Shown here in pieces: positions 1 to 7,473 of a stretch of 10,961 nt of DNA (the first letter of the stretch is position 1; every line of letters begins with the position of its first letter). The position numbers and the translations under genes are program-made. The DNA is taken from positions 4,340 through 15,300 of the forward strand of contig MU658032.1 of assembly GCA_026770575.1 (NCBI GenBank), read 5' to 3'. Below the pieces are notes generated by a model that was not told the DNA's origin, ran no database searches, and was given only the letters and a program-made list of their open reading frames with translations. Source of the stretch: Pelagophyceae sp. CCMP2097 (Eukaryota > Sar > Pelagophyceae).

Positions 1-457
1 CCTGCGTCGAGGAACGATGGTGGGCGTTCAGATCGACGCGCGGCGACTCGAGACTTCGAAGGTGGTTCGGTACCATCATGAGCCATCCATCCGCGCGAGT
101 GGTGTAGGCAACTGAGCCAACGCGCCGCGTCGAAGCGCGGGCGCGTGACTCTCGAAACACGCTTTTGAAGCTATTGACGCCATTTTGGTTCATACGACTC
201 CAATTTTTGGTACAGAGCACGGCACATGAGCATCCTCCGTGACAGCGCAGCGCACGCCACGGGATATGCCCCACATGCATCGCACAGCACCCACGTGCGA
301 ATTGGTAAAGACTCTCCGAAAACGGTGTATTTTCTAAGTTAGTGTGTGTTTAAGTCAATAGTGAATGTCCGGGACTTACGGGACGTGGGAGGTCGTTCCG
401 AAACCCGATTACGAGACAGAGAGTTAACGCCGGTAATCGGAATCAACGGACCTTACT

Positions 458-479
458 AAATCGGAACGAAATCGGAACG
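458..479. repeat. 11-bp tandem duplication
   Basis: The unit aaatcggaacg occurs twice head to tail. A related inverted form (cgttccga) lies at 394-401, and ccgattac / gtaatcgg form a short inverted pair near 405-412 and 433-440. Function is unknown. Confidence 0.6.
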
Positions 480-527
480 AGGGGAACAAAACCACGATAG
501 AACGGGCCTAAGGCGCAAAATTTTGGC

Positions 528-562
528 TATGGGCTCCATTTTGTAAGTTATGGGCTCCATTT
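528..562. repeat. 14-bp direct repeat, 21-bp period
   Basis: The sequence tatgggctccattt occurs at 528-541 and again at 549-562. It lies in AT-rich non-coding DNA, and no function can be assigned. Confidence 0.65.
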
Positions 563-904
563 CACTGAAATGCCCATGCAAATCCGCAATTCCATGAAAA
601 TGCATGGTGTCAAGTTTTACACCGTTTTATAATCGACATGTAGTGACTTTACGCGCGTCGGACCGAGTCCGTGAACGAACTTCCTTCGTCAGGGACCGCG
701 CCGCCACCAGCCCGCACCGTAGCGACCAAAAGTGGCCCCGTATCTCGTTTGTAGACCGAGAAATTTATATCCGAGTGGAATCCGTTTCATGCCTGCTCGT
801 TCACGTTTCTACTCCGCTTCAATTTGGCATCGCGAATTTGGCTGCTCGTCCTGTACACGCGTCGTAGGAATTCCTACATGTATAAATTTATAATTCCCCC
901 CTTG

Positions 905-931
905 TAGGAAGTTCCTGCCCCAATTAGAATC
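905..931 (+). repeat. 27-bp inverted repeat, left arm
   Basis: It is the perfect reverse complement of 1087-1113. The first 12 bases are taggaagttcct. The element bounded by both arms is 209 bp. Confidence 0.8.
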
Positions 932-948
932 TGGCCCCAATTAGAATC
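917..948. repeat. Tandem 15-bp motif inside the left arm
   Basis: gccccaattagaatc occurs at 917-931 and 934-948, a 17-bp period. A diverged inverted relative lies at about 1050-1071. Confidence 0.7.
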
Positions 949-979
949 CAATCTGGCCTATCAGGTGACTTGAAAATAT

Positions 980-1047
980 AATATGTTCAGAAAAAGAAAT
1001 TTTGAACCAATCACGGAGCTCGAAATTGGGAATATGTTCAGAAAAAG
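980..1047. repeat. 17-bp direct repeat inside the element
   Basis: aatatgttcagaaaaag occurs at 980-996 and 1031-1047, 51 bp apart, within the AT-rich core of the 905-1113 element. Confidence 0.7.
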
Positions 1048-1086
1048 TTAGATTCAAGTTCTAGTTGGGGCATTTCCGCGAAAGCC

Positions 1087-1113
1087 GATTCTAATTGGGG
1101 CAGGAACTTCCTA
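1087..1113 (-). repeat. 27-bp inverted repeat, right arm
   Basis: It is the perfect reverse complement of 905-931. The flanks outside the two arms (cttg and tgcg) do not match as a target-site duplication. Confidence 0.8.
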
Positions 1114-1278
1114 TGCGCCAACGGCTCGATTTGCAAGCACCCCTCGAATTACTCCTCGCCCGAGTCGACCCTGAGTCAGCGGCGTGAGGCGACTTTGGGT
1201 CGGGCATTCGTTTCGGAGGAACAGCCTCGTCAGTGGAAGACAGAATCGACGCCCTATACTATGACTTTCAGCGAGGTT

Positions 1279-1284
1279 TATAAA
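1279..1284 (+). promoter_or_regulatory. Candidate TATA box of the MYND/Sel1 gene
   Basis: TATAAA followed by an A-run lies 41-46 bp upstream of the start codon at 1325. Only the sequence match and position support it. If it is used, the second 20-bp repeat copy (1300-1319) would sit at or just after the transcription start. Confidence 0.35.
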
Positions 1285-1324
1285 AAAAAACTCAAGCCAC
1301 GTAGGAATTCCTACATGTAGTACG

Positions 1325-2341
1325 ATGGACGCCCCGGCCGCCGCCGCGCGCAAGCCGTGCTGCGTCTGCGACGAGCCGGGCGGCAAGCACTGCACCAAGT
1401 GCAAATCGCGCCACTACTGCTCCAAAAAGTGCCAGCTCGTAGACTGGCGCGAGCGCGGGCACAAGGTGGCGTGCAGGCAGATGGCCGCCGACTTCCAGGA
1501 CCGCCTCCTCGACGAGCTGATGCCGGCAAAGCTGAAGATCAAGGGGGATCCGCCCATCGTCGACGACGTCGCGCCGGCAGCTGGTTCCAAGGCGGCGGCG
1601 GCTGTTGTGACGGCGGCGGCGGCGACGGCCAAGGCCGGCCCCCAACGCTGGCGCAGCACGTGCGCCATCTGCCTCAGAGACCTCGGAGGACACCAAACAT
1701 ACTACTCGTGCTGCTGCCAGAGGCTATGCGCAGAATGCTCCGACAAGTGCAAGGAGTACGACAAGCGATGCCCGCTCTGCCGAGCGCCACCCAGCAAGTC
1801 AGATGCCGAAACGCTGCGCCGGCACCAGAAGCACGTGGACGAGGGAAGCGCCGTGGCACAGTTTATGCTCGGACAGGCGTTTCATTTTGGACACTTGGGT
1901 CTCGAGAAGAGCTCCAAGCGGGCGTTGGAATTTTACAATCTCGCTGCGGCGCAAGGGCATGAAGTCGCCCAGTCGCAACTCGGAGCGTGTTATCTGCGAG
2001 GGGACGGCGTAGAGGTCGACTACCAGACCGCCGCGATGTGGAATCAGCGCGCAGCCGTGCAAGGGCACAGGGGCGCCCAAGCTAACCTTGGCACCATGTT
2101 CTATAACGGCGACGGCGTGGCCCAGTCGTTCGAAGAAGCCGTGCGGTGGTACCGCCTCGCCGCGGCGCAGGGCGACGTGGGCTTGCTCTTCAGCCTCGGC
2201 GCGTGTTATGCGAAGGGCCACGGCGTGCCCAAGGACGACGACGAGGCGCTGCGCTACTTCCGGCGCGCCGCGGCCCAGGGGCACGCCAACGCGGCGGTGT
2301 GTGTCGCCAAGATCGAGGCATGCTCCGGCCGACCGACGTGA
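1325..2341 (+). CDS. MYND finger, RING-like finger and Sel1-repeat protein
   Basis: This single-exon gene encodes 338 aa. An N-terminal MYND zinc finger spans residues 12-50 (C12-C15, C23-C26, Y31-C32, C36, W41, H46, C50). An Ala-rich linker leads to a RING-like cysteine cluster at 113-153 (C113-C116, C129-C131, C135-C138, C149-P-L-C152). Four Sel1/TPR-like repeats follow from about 175 to 320, each with the LG.CY..G.GV..D pattern and an AAAQGH end. MYND fingers and Sel1 repeats are protein-interaction modules; a RING-like finger could imply ubiquitin-ligase activity, but that is inference. The start codon has A at -3 and G at +4 (acgATGG), and no earlier in-frame ATG looks better. Its 3' end faces the SET gene, 168 bp away. 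Domain calls are strong; the cellular role is unknown. Confidence 0.88.
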   Translation: MDAPAAAARKPCCVCDEPGGKHCTKCKSRHYCSKKCQLVDWRERGHKVACRQMAADFQDRLLDELMPAKLKIKGDPPIVDDVAPAAGSKAAAAVVTAAAATAKAGPQRWRSTCAICLRDLGGHQTYYSCCCQRLCAECSDKCKEYDKRCPLCRAPPSKSDAETLRRHQKHVDEGSAVAQFMLGQAFHFGHLGLEKSSKRALEFYNLAAAQGHEVAQSQLGACYLRGDGVEVDYQTAAMWNQRAAVQGHRGAQANLGTMFYNGDGVAQSFEEAVRWYRLAAAQGDVGLLFSLGACYAKGHGVPKDDDEALRYFRRAAAQGHANAAVCVAKIEACSGRPT

Positions 2342-2509
2342 TCGCCGCGGACCGCGCGTCGACCGCGCGACCGGCATGACCACCGCCAGTTCAGACCCGC
2401 GTCTCAGTAAGAAGGCCCTTGTTAACATGTAACAGCCTGGTGACTCGGATGAGGTCATGACCGAGATGAAGAAGAACAAACATCCGCACCGTCGATTTCT
2501 TGGGCGCCC
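2342..2509. other. Convergent 3' intergenic region
   Basis: This 168-bp spacer separates the stop codons of two converging genes, so it should hold both 3' UTRs and polyadenylation sites. I see no AATAAA signal. The only notable motif is acatgtaa near 2425-2432. Confidence 0.5.
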
Positions 2510-4177
2510 CTAGGCTGTGCACGAGGGCTTGTGGGCTGGCCAGTGCAGCCGTTGGTGCTCCTTAGAGCAGTAGCTGACGCGCTTGCAGCGGGCACAGGCC
2601 ATGACGCGCTCGCCGTCTTCGGCCGTGGGCCGGCCGCAGTGCGCGCACGACGGCGCGACGCGGGGCACGGGGAGCGCTTCGTGGGCGTCGTCGAGGCAGG
2701 CCGCCGCGGAGAGGTTCGCCGGGACCGCGCCTCGGACTGCGCTGAAGAGCTCGGCCCGGAGCGTGAGGACGTCTGGGTCTTGGGCGCCGAAGAGGATAAC
2801 AAAGTGGGCGTCGTACCTTGCCGCAAAGTCGACGAGGCGCCGCGGCGCCGCGGCGCGGCGCGCCCGCCGCGCCGCGAGGAGGTCCTGGTACGCGTGGAAG
2901 GCCACCGTCGCGCAGGCGTGCACCGCGGCATGCGGCGTCTGGCAGGCGGCACCGCCCGCGCAGCCGGCGGCGACGCATTCGCACGCGGCGACGCCGCGCA
3001 GCGCCGCGCGGGCGGCGCGCTCGCGCAGCACCGCGGGCGGGCCGCCGAGGACGCGGTAGTGGAGTTGCGGCGACACCTTCGCCGCGGCGGCCGCGAGCGA
3101 GGCGTTGAGTATGGCCAGCTCGCCGTGGAGTCGGACGACGACGTGGTGCGTCGGCGAGAGCTTTTGCGCGCCGTGGACCGCGAGGCTGGCGACGGCCGCC
3201 GTCGGCGTCGACATGCAGTTTCGCCGCATGGCGCCGGAAACGGATGCGAACTCGGCGGCGAGCTTGGCCTTGGCGCGCAGCGCCGGCGCCATGGCCGGCG
3301 CCACGAGCGGGCCGCAGGCTGCGCAGGCCCAGGCGCCCGCGCCGAGTGCAGCGAGGCCGCCGCAGCCGCTGGGGCGCCGCAACAACCGGCAGGGCTCGCG
3401 CGCGTCGCCCGCGGCGCAGTGCGCGCAGCCGCAGTCAAACGCGTAGCCCGCCCGCAGCTTCTCGCGCCGCGCCGCCGTCGGCGTCGAGAGGACGTCGCCA
3501 ATGTACGAAAACGTCACCTGGTCGCCCGCCTCGATTTCGCGGATGGCGCGGTACGCGAGCTTGCCGTCGTTTCGCTTCGAAGAGTACTCGGTGTTCGGCA
3601 TGCACGCGTGCGACACCTGTCGGCCGTATCGCCCGGGTCGCCCGAGTCGCCCTCGCGCAAGGGTCGCGCAAAAGGCGCGAGTGCAAGGGGCGCAAAAAGA
3701 TCCACGGACCTTGGACCCGATTGCGAAGAGCGCCGTGCGCTTGGCGTCCACCGCGCACGCGTCGTAGACAGCGTTGGCGCCTTCGCCAAACGCCGTCGGC
3801 TCGCCGTAGTACGCGTGCGCGTTCGTTTTCCGGATGAGCAGCAGCGTTTGCACGATGTCGATGGCCAGCCGCACGCCCTCCGCCGCCAGCACGACCGAGA
3901 GGCCCGCGGCGAGCACGCGAATCCCGTCCGTGCCGCCGGGGGCCGGGTGGTAAAAGTCGAGCACGGCGCGCTGCGTATCCTCGCCGGCGCCGGTAAAGGC
4001 GCGCAGGAAGGACAAGCCGTCGCGCGCCTCGTCGCGTCCCGTGGGCCACGTGAGGAGCGGGGCCTCGAGAAGCATGACCTCGCCGACTGCGAATCGGCGC
4101 GTCGCGACGAGGACGCGGCCCTGCCCCGCAACCGTCTCGATGCGGACGCCTTCGTACGCACTCGAGAGATCAGCCAT
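2510..4177 (-). CDS. SET-domain protein with C-terminal MYND finger (putative protein lysine methyltransferase)
   Basis: The model is complement(2510..3616, 3710..4177), 524 aa. The SET domain starts near residue 20 (GRVLVATRRFAVGE) and contains SHACMPN at 158-164, matching the NHSC.PN cofactor-binding motif, and the late SET motif ending in Y194. The post-SET cysteine cluster FDCGCAHC is at 216-223. The C-terminal MYND finger spans 480-522 (C480, C483, C497, C500, C506, H510, H518, C522). Removing an in-frame 93-nt GT-AG intron (3617-3709) joins GSK to VSHACMPN and restores the motif. SMYD proteins carry MYND inside a split SET domain; here the SET is continuous and MYND is at the end. The start has A at -3 and G at +4. 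The open frame continues upstream to 4774, but that stretch looks non-coding. Methyltransferase activity and substrate are inferred from family only. Confidence 0.85.
   Translation of the reverse strand: MADLSSAYEGVRIETVAGQGRVLVATRRFAVGEVMLLEAPLLTWPTGRDEARDGLSFLRAFTGAGEDTQRAVLDFYHPAPGGTDGIRVLAAGLSVVLAAEGVRLAIDIVQTLLLIRKTNAHAYYGEPTAFGEGANAVYDACAVDAKRTALFAIGSKVRGSFCAPCTRAFCATLARGRLGRPGRYGRQVSHACMPNTEYSSKRNDGKLAYRAIREIEAGDQVTFSYIGDVLSTPTAARREKLRAGYAFDCGCAHCAAGDAREPCRLLRRPSGCGGLAALGAGAWACAACGPLVAPAMAPALRAKAKLAAEFASVSGAMRRNCMSTPTAAVASLAVHGAQKLSPTHHVVVRLHGELAILNASLAAAAAKVSPQLHYRVLGGPPAVLRERAARAALRGVAACECVAAGCAGGAACQTPHAAVHACATVAFHAYQDLLAARRARRAAAPRRLVDFAARYDAHFVILFGAQDPDVLTLRAELFSAVRGAVPANLSAAACLDDAHEALPVPRVAPSCAHCGRPTAEDGERVMACARCKRVSYCSKEHQRLHWPAHKPSCTA
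3617..3709 (-). other. Intron in the SET/MYND gene (93 nt, phase 0)
   Basis: On the minus strand the donor is AAG|GTCCGTGG and the acceptor is CGACAG|GTGTCGCAC. The length is a multiple of three and it has no stop, so the open frame reads through it. Its 31 codons would interrupt the SET motif between GSK and VSHACMPN, which is the main reason to call it an intron. It contains short ggcgac-type repeats. Confidence 0.75.
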
Positions 4178-4869
4178 CCTCTGACTCCGTCGTCGCCCGT
4201 CGAGACTGGTGCAAAGTGTTAGACACACCAAAGCTTCCGTCGAGACTGGCGAGACTGGCGAGACAGCGCAAGTACACTGTTGGAGTGTTGGAGTGTTGGA
4301 CACAGCTTTGACACGCCAGGAGACAGAGATTGATCTTCCGAAGGGGGGTTCCCGGGATTCCGGATATCGAAAGCAGGAAGGCTCGCGTCGAGGCCGCGCA
4401 GCGACCCTGGAGTTATGATTGGGATGGCCGAACTGCCGCGTGGCGCTCCCAACCGCTGTCGATTCAAGTTGACACCCTCGTAACTCGTCCAGCGCGAGAC
4501 ATTTCGACAAACGATTCGGTTGCTTTTCGAGTGCGGGCTTCCCGTCGGAAGGAGGACAGTGCAGCGCAAGCGCGTCAATGCAGAGGATATCACTTACGAG
4601 GCGATCAATCGGGGAGGGGAGTTTGGGGCGGTGAAGTTTGGAAACGGCGCGCGAGGGGGTGAGAAAACCACTTGATCCAAGAGGCAGCCGAGACTGAACA
4701 TCAAGGAGCGGCTGATGACATGGCGCGCGAGGGGGGTGGAACAGCCTATCCTTGAACCGAGTAGGAGAGTACATGTATGAAAGAGCTTTCTTTTAACGTC
4801 TGTAATGCGCCAAGCGCCCTGCGGCCTGGGGATCCCCGAGTTGGGTCCGAAACGAAGATCCTGGTTCTT
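4178..4869. other. Intergenic region between two minus-strand genes
   Basis: It holds the 3' flank of the EF-hand gene (stop at 4870) and the presumed promoter of the SET/MYND gene (start at 4177). Open frames cross it on both strands, but their translations are featureless. Short tandem repeats lie at 4198-4300. A TACATGTA palindrome lies at 4770-4777. Confidence 0.5.
4198..4300. repeat. Cluster of short tandem repeats upstream of the SET/MYND start
   Basis: cgtcgagactgg occurs at 4198-4209 and 4238-4249. A 9-bp unit cgagactgg repeats from 4241, and an 8-bp unit gttggagt repeats about 2.75 times at 4279-4300. agtgttagacac (near 4215) and agtgttggacac (near 4292) are also related. These look like slippage-derived repeats in the 5' flank or 5' UTR. 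Confidence 0.7.
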
Positions 4870-7473
4870 TCAAACGAGGCTCTCGACCGCAGTGGAGACG
4901 GCGGCGGGCGCCTCCTCGACGGCGGCGCCGACGGCATCGCCCGCGGCCGCGGGAGGCTCCGGCGCAGCGGCGGGAGCCTCCGCCGCCGCGGCGGGGGCCA
5001 CGGCGGGAGCCTCTTCGACGGCGGGAGCCCCTTCGACGGCCGGAGCCTCGTCGACGGCCGGAGCCTCTTCGACAGCGGTGCCGACAGCGGGCGCGCCGCG
5101 GACGGCGTCGTCCGCGGGCGCGGGAGCCTCCGCTGGGGACTCCGCTGTGGCTTTTGCCTCAACCGCGGCCGCCTCCGCCGCGGCCGTTGTCTCGGCTAAT
5201 GCCGTCGCCTCGGTCGCGGCCATCAAGGCCGCAGCGGCCTCGGCCTTGGCCGCAGCGGCCTCGGCCGCGGCTGCGGCCTTTGCCTCGGCCGCGGCCCGCG
5301 CCCCCGCCTTTGCCAAGGCCTCTGCCGCCTGCGCGTCGAGCATGGCAGTGTCGACGAGGCCACCTCCGCCCAGGAAGTACGCCCCCGGCGAGTTCGTGCG
5401 CCATTTGCCTGCGCCCGGGGCTCCGGGGCCGCCGGCGCAAAAGGTGAGGAACTCGTTGACGGTGTGGTACTCTACGCGGTGGTCGCTCAAATCCATGAGC
5501 TTGAGGACGACGCCGTCCCCAAGCGCGCAGTCGCCAAAGCGCTTGGACGGGTAGCTACCCGCCGAAATGCTCTCGTGGATGCCCTCGTCGGCGATCCAGC
5601 ACAGCCAGCCGCCGCCGCCGTGCGCCGGCGCGATGTCGCGCGGCTGGAGCGCCAGCGAGAAGCGGACCTTCTCGAGCGCCGCGGTGTCGTCGTACGTAAA
5701 CATCCCCGCCGACTCCGGCGTCGCTTCCGCCGAGGCCTGGGCCTCCGAGGCTTGGGCCTCTGCCAAGACCCGGGCCTCCGCCAAGGCCTGCCTCGCCACG
5801 TCGGCCGCGGCTCGCACCCGGGCCTCTGCCTCGGCCAAGGCGGCCGCTACCTCCGAGTCGAGCATCGCCGCGTCGATGATGGGCCCGGCGTCGAAGTACG
5901 AGCCCGCGGACGCCGCGGTCCACGCGCCGGCGCGATCGGCGCCCGTGCCTCGGACGCAAAAAAACAGAAACTCCTTGACCGTGTGGTACTCGACGTGCTT
6001 GTCGCTCCGGTCCAGGAGCTTGAGCACGACGTCATCGCCGAGCGCGCAGTCTCCCAAATGCTTGGCCGGGTACTCGGCCGCCGAAATGGCGCCGTCCCGC
6101 GCCTCGTTGGCGATCCAACACAGCCAGCCGCCGTCGCCGGCGGAAATCGCGCGCGGCTGCAGCGCCATCGTCTGCTTGAACGTCGCCTCGAGCGCCGCCC
6201 CGTCTGCGTAGGTGCGCGGGTCTACGTCCGTGGTATCCGGCATCACGGCTTCTGCGGCCTCGGGCGCCACCTCTGCGGCGACCACGGCCTCGGGGACCGC
6301 GGCTGCGGCCTCGGGCGCCACGTCCGCGGCCTCGGGCGCGGCGGTGACGGCCTCGGGCGCCACGTCAGCGACCGCGGCCTCTGGCGCGGCGTCCGCGGGA
6401 TCCGGCGCCACGTCAACAGCGGCCTCGGGCGCCTGTTCTGCCGCGGGCGGCGCCGCGTGCTGTTCTGCTGCGGGCGGCGCCGCATCGTCCTGCGCCGTGG
6501 GGTTGCAACCGAACCGGTCGAGGAGCGCGATGAGCGACGTAATGTCGGCGACTTCTTTGCAGGCCCAGGAGACGAATTCGTGGCGCGCGATGCCCGTCGC
6601 GTCCTTGGCCGCCGTATCAAACGCCTTGGAAGTGATCGCCTCCATGGCGGCGTCGCTCGGGTCGTCGCCCGTCGCCGCGACGACCTTGAGCGCGCGCATC
6701 GTGCACAGCAGCAGGATGGTCTACGCGGAGAGACGCTCGGACGGGCGGCCGAGGCGACGACGCGAGCACGCGTGCACAAGGCGGAGCCCCAATGGGCAGC
6801 GCACCATCTCGTCCTCGCTGATCTCGGAGCGGGCGTCAAAGTCGAAGATGTCGTAGATGACTAGAGGAGATGACTCGAGGGCGCGTCCGAAGCGGTGCAC
6901 CGAGTCGCGCGCCGGCGGGTATCCGGTATGTGGTACGCACGGCCGGCGCGGTCCTTGTGGTCGAGCGAGCCCTGCTCGCCGACGAGGCAGACGGCGGCGA
7001 GGAGCGAGAGCGCGTTGACCCTAAGCTTCGCCGTCACGTGGCGTGCGGCGGCGGCTCGGAGGCGTGGGCCGGGCCAGCGTGGGGCCGGCGTGGGCCCGTC
7101 TGTCACATGGACGGCGGCGAAGGTACATCCTGCGCGGCGTCCCCGCGGTTTCGGACACCGGCGTCGCGCAGCTTGGGCTCGGTCTGGCTGCGTGTGAGCG
7201 CGTCGACGATGGCGGCGGCAGTGGCGTGGTCGAGGCGCGTCAACGTTTCGACCGTCTCGACGTCTATTCCAAAGTCAAAGTCCTTCTCCTTGTACTCCTC
7301 GACGAGCGCCGCGCAGCTCCCGGTCGGCCCTAAGCAGAGGCGTCGCAGCGCGACCGGGGCCACGCGTGACGACAGGGGAAGCGCCAGTTCCAATAGACGC
7401 CGCGCGTGGAAGGACATTTGGCAAATTGGGCAAAGGGCGGCTGCAGCTGCTCGAGCGAGGCCGAGGCACCCAT
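4870..7473 (-). CDS. EF-hand protein with N-myristoylation signal and a duplicated unnamed domain
   Basis: The model is complement(4870..6720, 6805..6860, 6941..7054, 7159..7329, 7416..7473), 749 aa. It begins MGASAS, matching the N-myristoylation consensus (Gly2, Ser6), so membrane attachment is likely. An EF-hand loop lies at 121-132 (D-F-D-A-R-S-E-I-S-E-D-E; Arg at the usual Asp/Asn position 5). A second, degenerate EF-hand is at 170-181. A Pro-Glu-Ala-rich linker leads to two copies of a ~130-aa domain (304-433 and 476-603) that I do not recognise, separated by a helical Ala/Glu-rich segment. The tail is Ala-rich low complexity. All four introns keep phase and join family-like sequence (DRAG-LIYDIFDFD; SEDEM-TILLL). 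One acceptor is uncertain: a CAG at 7100 instead of GAG at 7055 would give 764 aa. The gene shares a 284-bp divergent promoter region with the BAR-like gene. Calcium sensing is inferred. Confidence 0.78.
5002..5073. repeat. Four-copy 18-bp coding tandem repeat
   Basis: Units of 18 bp with consensus ggcgggagcctcttcgac (the third and fourth begin ggccgg) lie at 5002-5019, 5020-5037, 5038-5055 and 5056-5073. They encode a six-residue EEAPAV-type repeat in the low-complexity C-terminal tail of the EF-hand protein. Copy number may vary between strains. Confidence 0.85.
5311..5694 (-). other. Unnamed repeat domain, copy B
   Basis: It encodes residues 476-603 of the EF-hand protein. Core landmarks are GGWLCWIADE, SYPSKRFGDCALGDG, VVLKLMDLSD, VEYHTVNEFL and a closing Y-F-hydrophobic-D-A-M-L-D stretch. 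It matches copy A at 41 of 59 positions in the core by hand alignment. Confidence 0.8.
5821..6210 (-). other. Unnamed repeat domain, copy A
   Basis: It encodes residues 304-433 of the EF-hand protein. Core landmarks are GGWLCWIANE, EYPAKHLGDCALGDD, VVLKLLDRSD, VEYHTVKEFL and a closing Y-F-D-A-G stretch with D-A-A-M-L-D. Invariant Trp, Cys, Gly, Asp and His residues suggest a compact folded domain. Confidence 0.8.
6721..6804 (-). other. Intron 4 of the EF-hand gene (84 nt, phase 0)
   Basis: The donor is GAGATG|GTGCGCTG and the acceptor CCGCGTAG|ACCATC on the minus strand. It contains an in-frame stop (the terminal TAG). Removing it joins SEDEM to TILLLC, the sequence expected after an EF-hand. 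Confidence 0.8.
6861..6940 (-). other. Intron 3 of the EF-hand gene (80 nt, phase 1)
   Basis: The donor is GGCC|GTGCGTAC and the acceptor CCTCTAG|TCATC on the minus strand. Removing it joins two reading frames as DHKDRAG-L-IYDIFDFD. The exon between introns 3 and 4 is only 56 nt and carries most of the EF-hand loop. Confidence 0.75.
7055..7158 (-). other. Intron 2 of the EF-hand gene (104 nt, phase 1; acceptor uncertain)
   Basis: The donor is GACGCCG|GTGTCCG. A GAG acceptor at 7055-7056 gives 104 nt, and a CAG acceptor at 7100-7101 gives 59 nt; both keep frame. The longer intron avoids a Pro/Arg-rich 15-residue insertion, but CAG is the more usual acceptor. Confidence 0.55.
7330..7415 (-). 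other. Intron 1 of the EF-hand gene (86 nt, phase 1)
   Basis: The donor is GCCAAAT|GTCCTTCC and the acceptor CTCTGCTTAG|GGCCG, with a pyrimidine-rich approach to the acceptor. It links the MGASAS exon to the ALVEEYKEKDFDFG exon. The donor is weak, so this is less certain than introns 3 and 4. Confidence 0.6.

Larger units (their letters stand above)
1..862. other. Non-coding, comparatively AT-rich intergenic region
   Basis: No convincing gene is visible. One 87-codon open frame starts at 604, but its translation has no recognisable motif and lacks the GC-rich third positions of the genes in this window. Composition is mixed and AT-rich between about 300 and 640. Short tandem repeats occur at 458-479 and 528-562. 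I see no tRNA-like or transposase-like sequence. Confidence 0.6.
863..1319. repeat. Nested palindromic / inverted-repeat structure (MITE- or foldback-like)
   Basis: A 20-bp sequence is repeated exactly at 863-882 and 1300-1319. It contains the perfect palindrome gtaggaattcctac, so the two ends are both direct and inverted repeats. Inside them, 905-931 and 1087-1113 are a perfect 27-bp inverted repeat. Each arm's outer end carries taggaagttcct, a near-relative of the outer palindrome. The interior is AT-rich and non-coding. The structure resembles a small non-autonomous DNA element, but I see no clear short target-site duplication and no transposase. The right edge is 5 nt before the start codon of the MYND/Sel1 gene. 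Confidence 0.55.

Noticed and set aside
604..867. 87-codon open frame
   Set aside because: It has no recognisable motif or coding bias and runs into the repeat at 863. Random occurrence is the simpler explanation.
863..1319. The 20-bp direct repeats as a target-site duplication of a 417-bp insertion
   Set aside because: Twenty bases is long for a target-site duplication, and the repeat contains a palindrome related to the inner inverted-repeat arms. It is more likely part of the element itself.
2531..4222. 563-codon open frame on the plus strand
   Set aside because: It is antisense to the SET/MYND gene and strongly Arg-rich, as expected from the complement of GC-rich codons. No domain is visible.
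4178..4774. N-terminal extension of the SET/MYND protein from an ATG at 4774 (199 extra residues, in frame)
   Set aside because: The extension has no domain-like sequence, overlaps short tandem repeats and lacks the coding bias seen after 4177. The ATG at 4177 has a good start context and is followed at once by SET-like sequence.
6699..6699. Start codon of the EF-hand gene at 6699
   Set aside because: This Met lies inside the sequence TILLLCTMRALK, which normally follows an EF-hand. The upstream exons complete the EF-hand and a myristoylation signal.
5464..6864. 466-codon open frame on the plus strand
   Set aside because: It is antisense to the EF-hand gene and dominated by Arg, Gly and Leu. 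It is explained by GC-rich third positions on the opposite strand.
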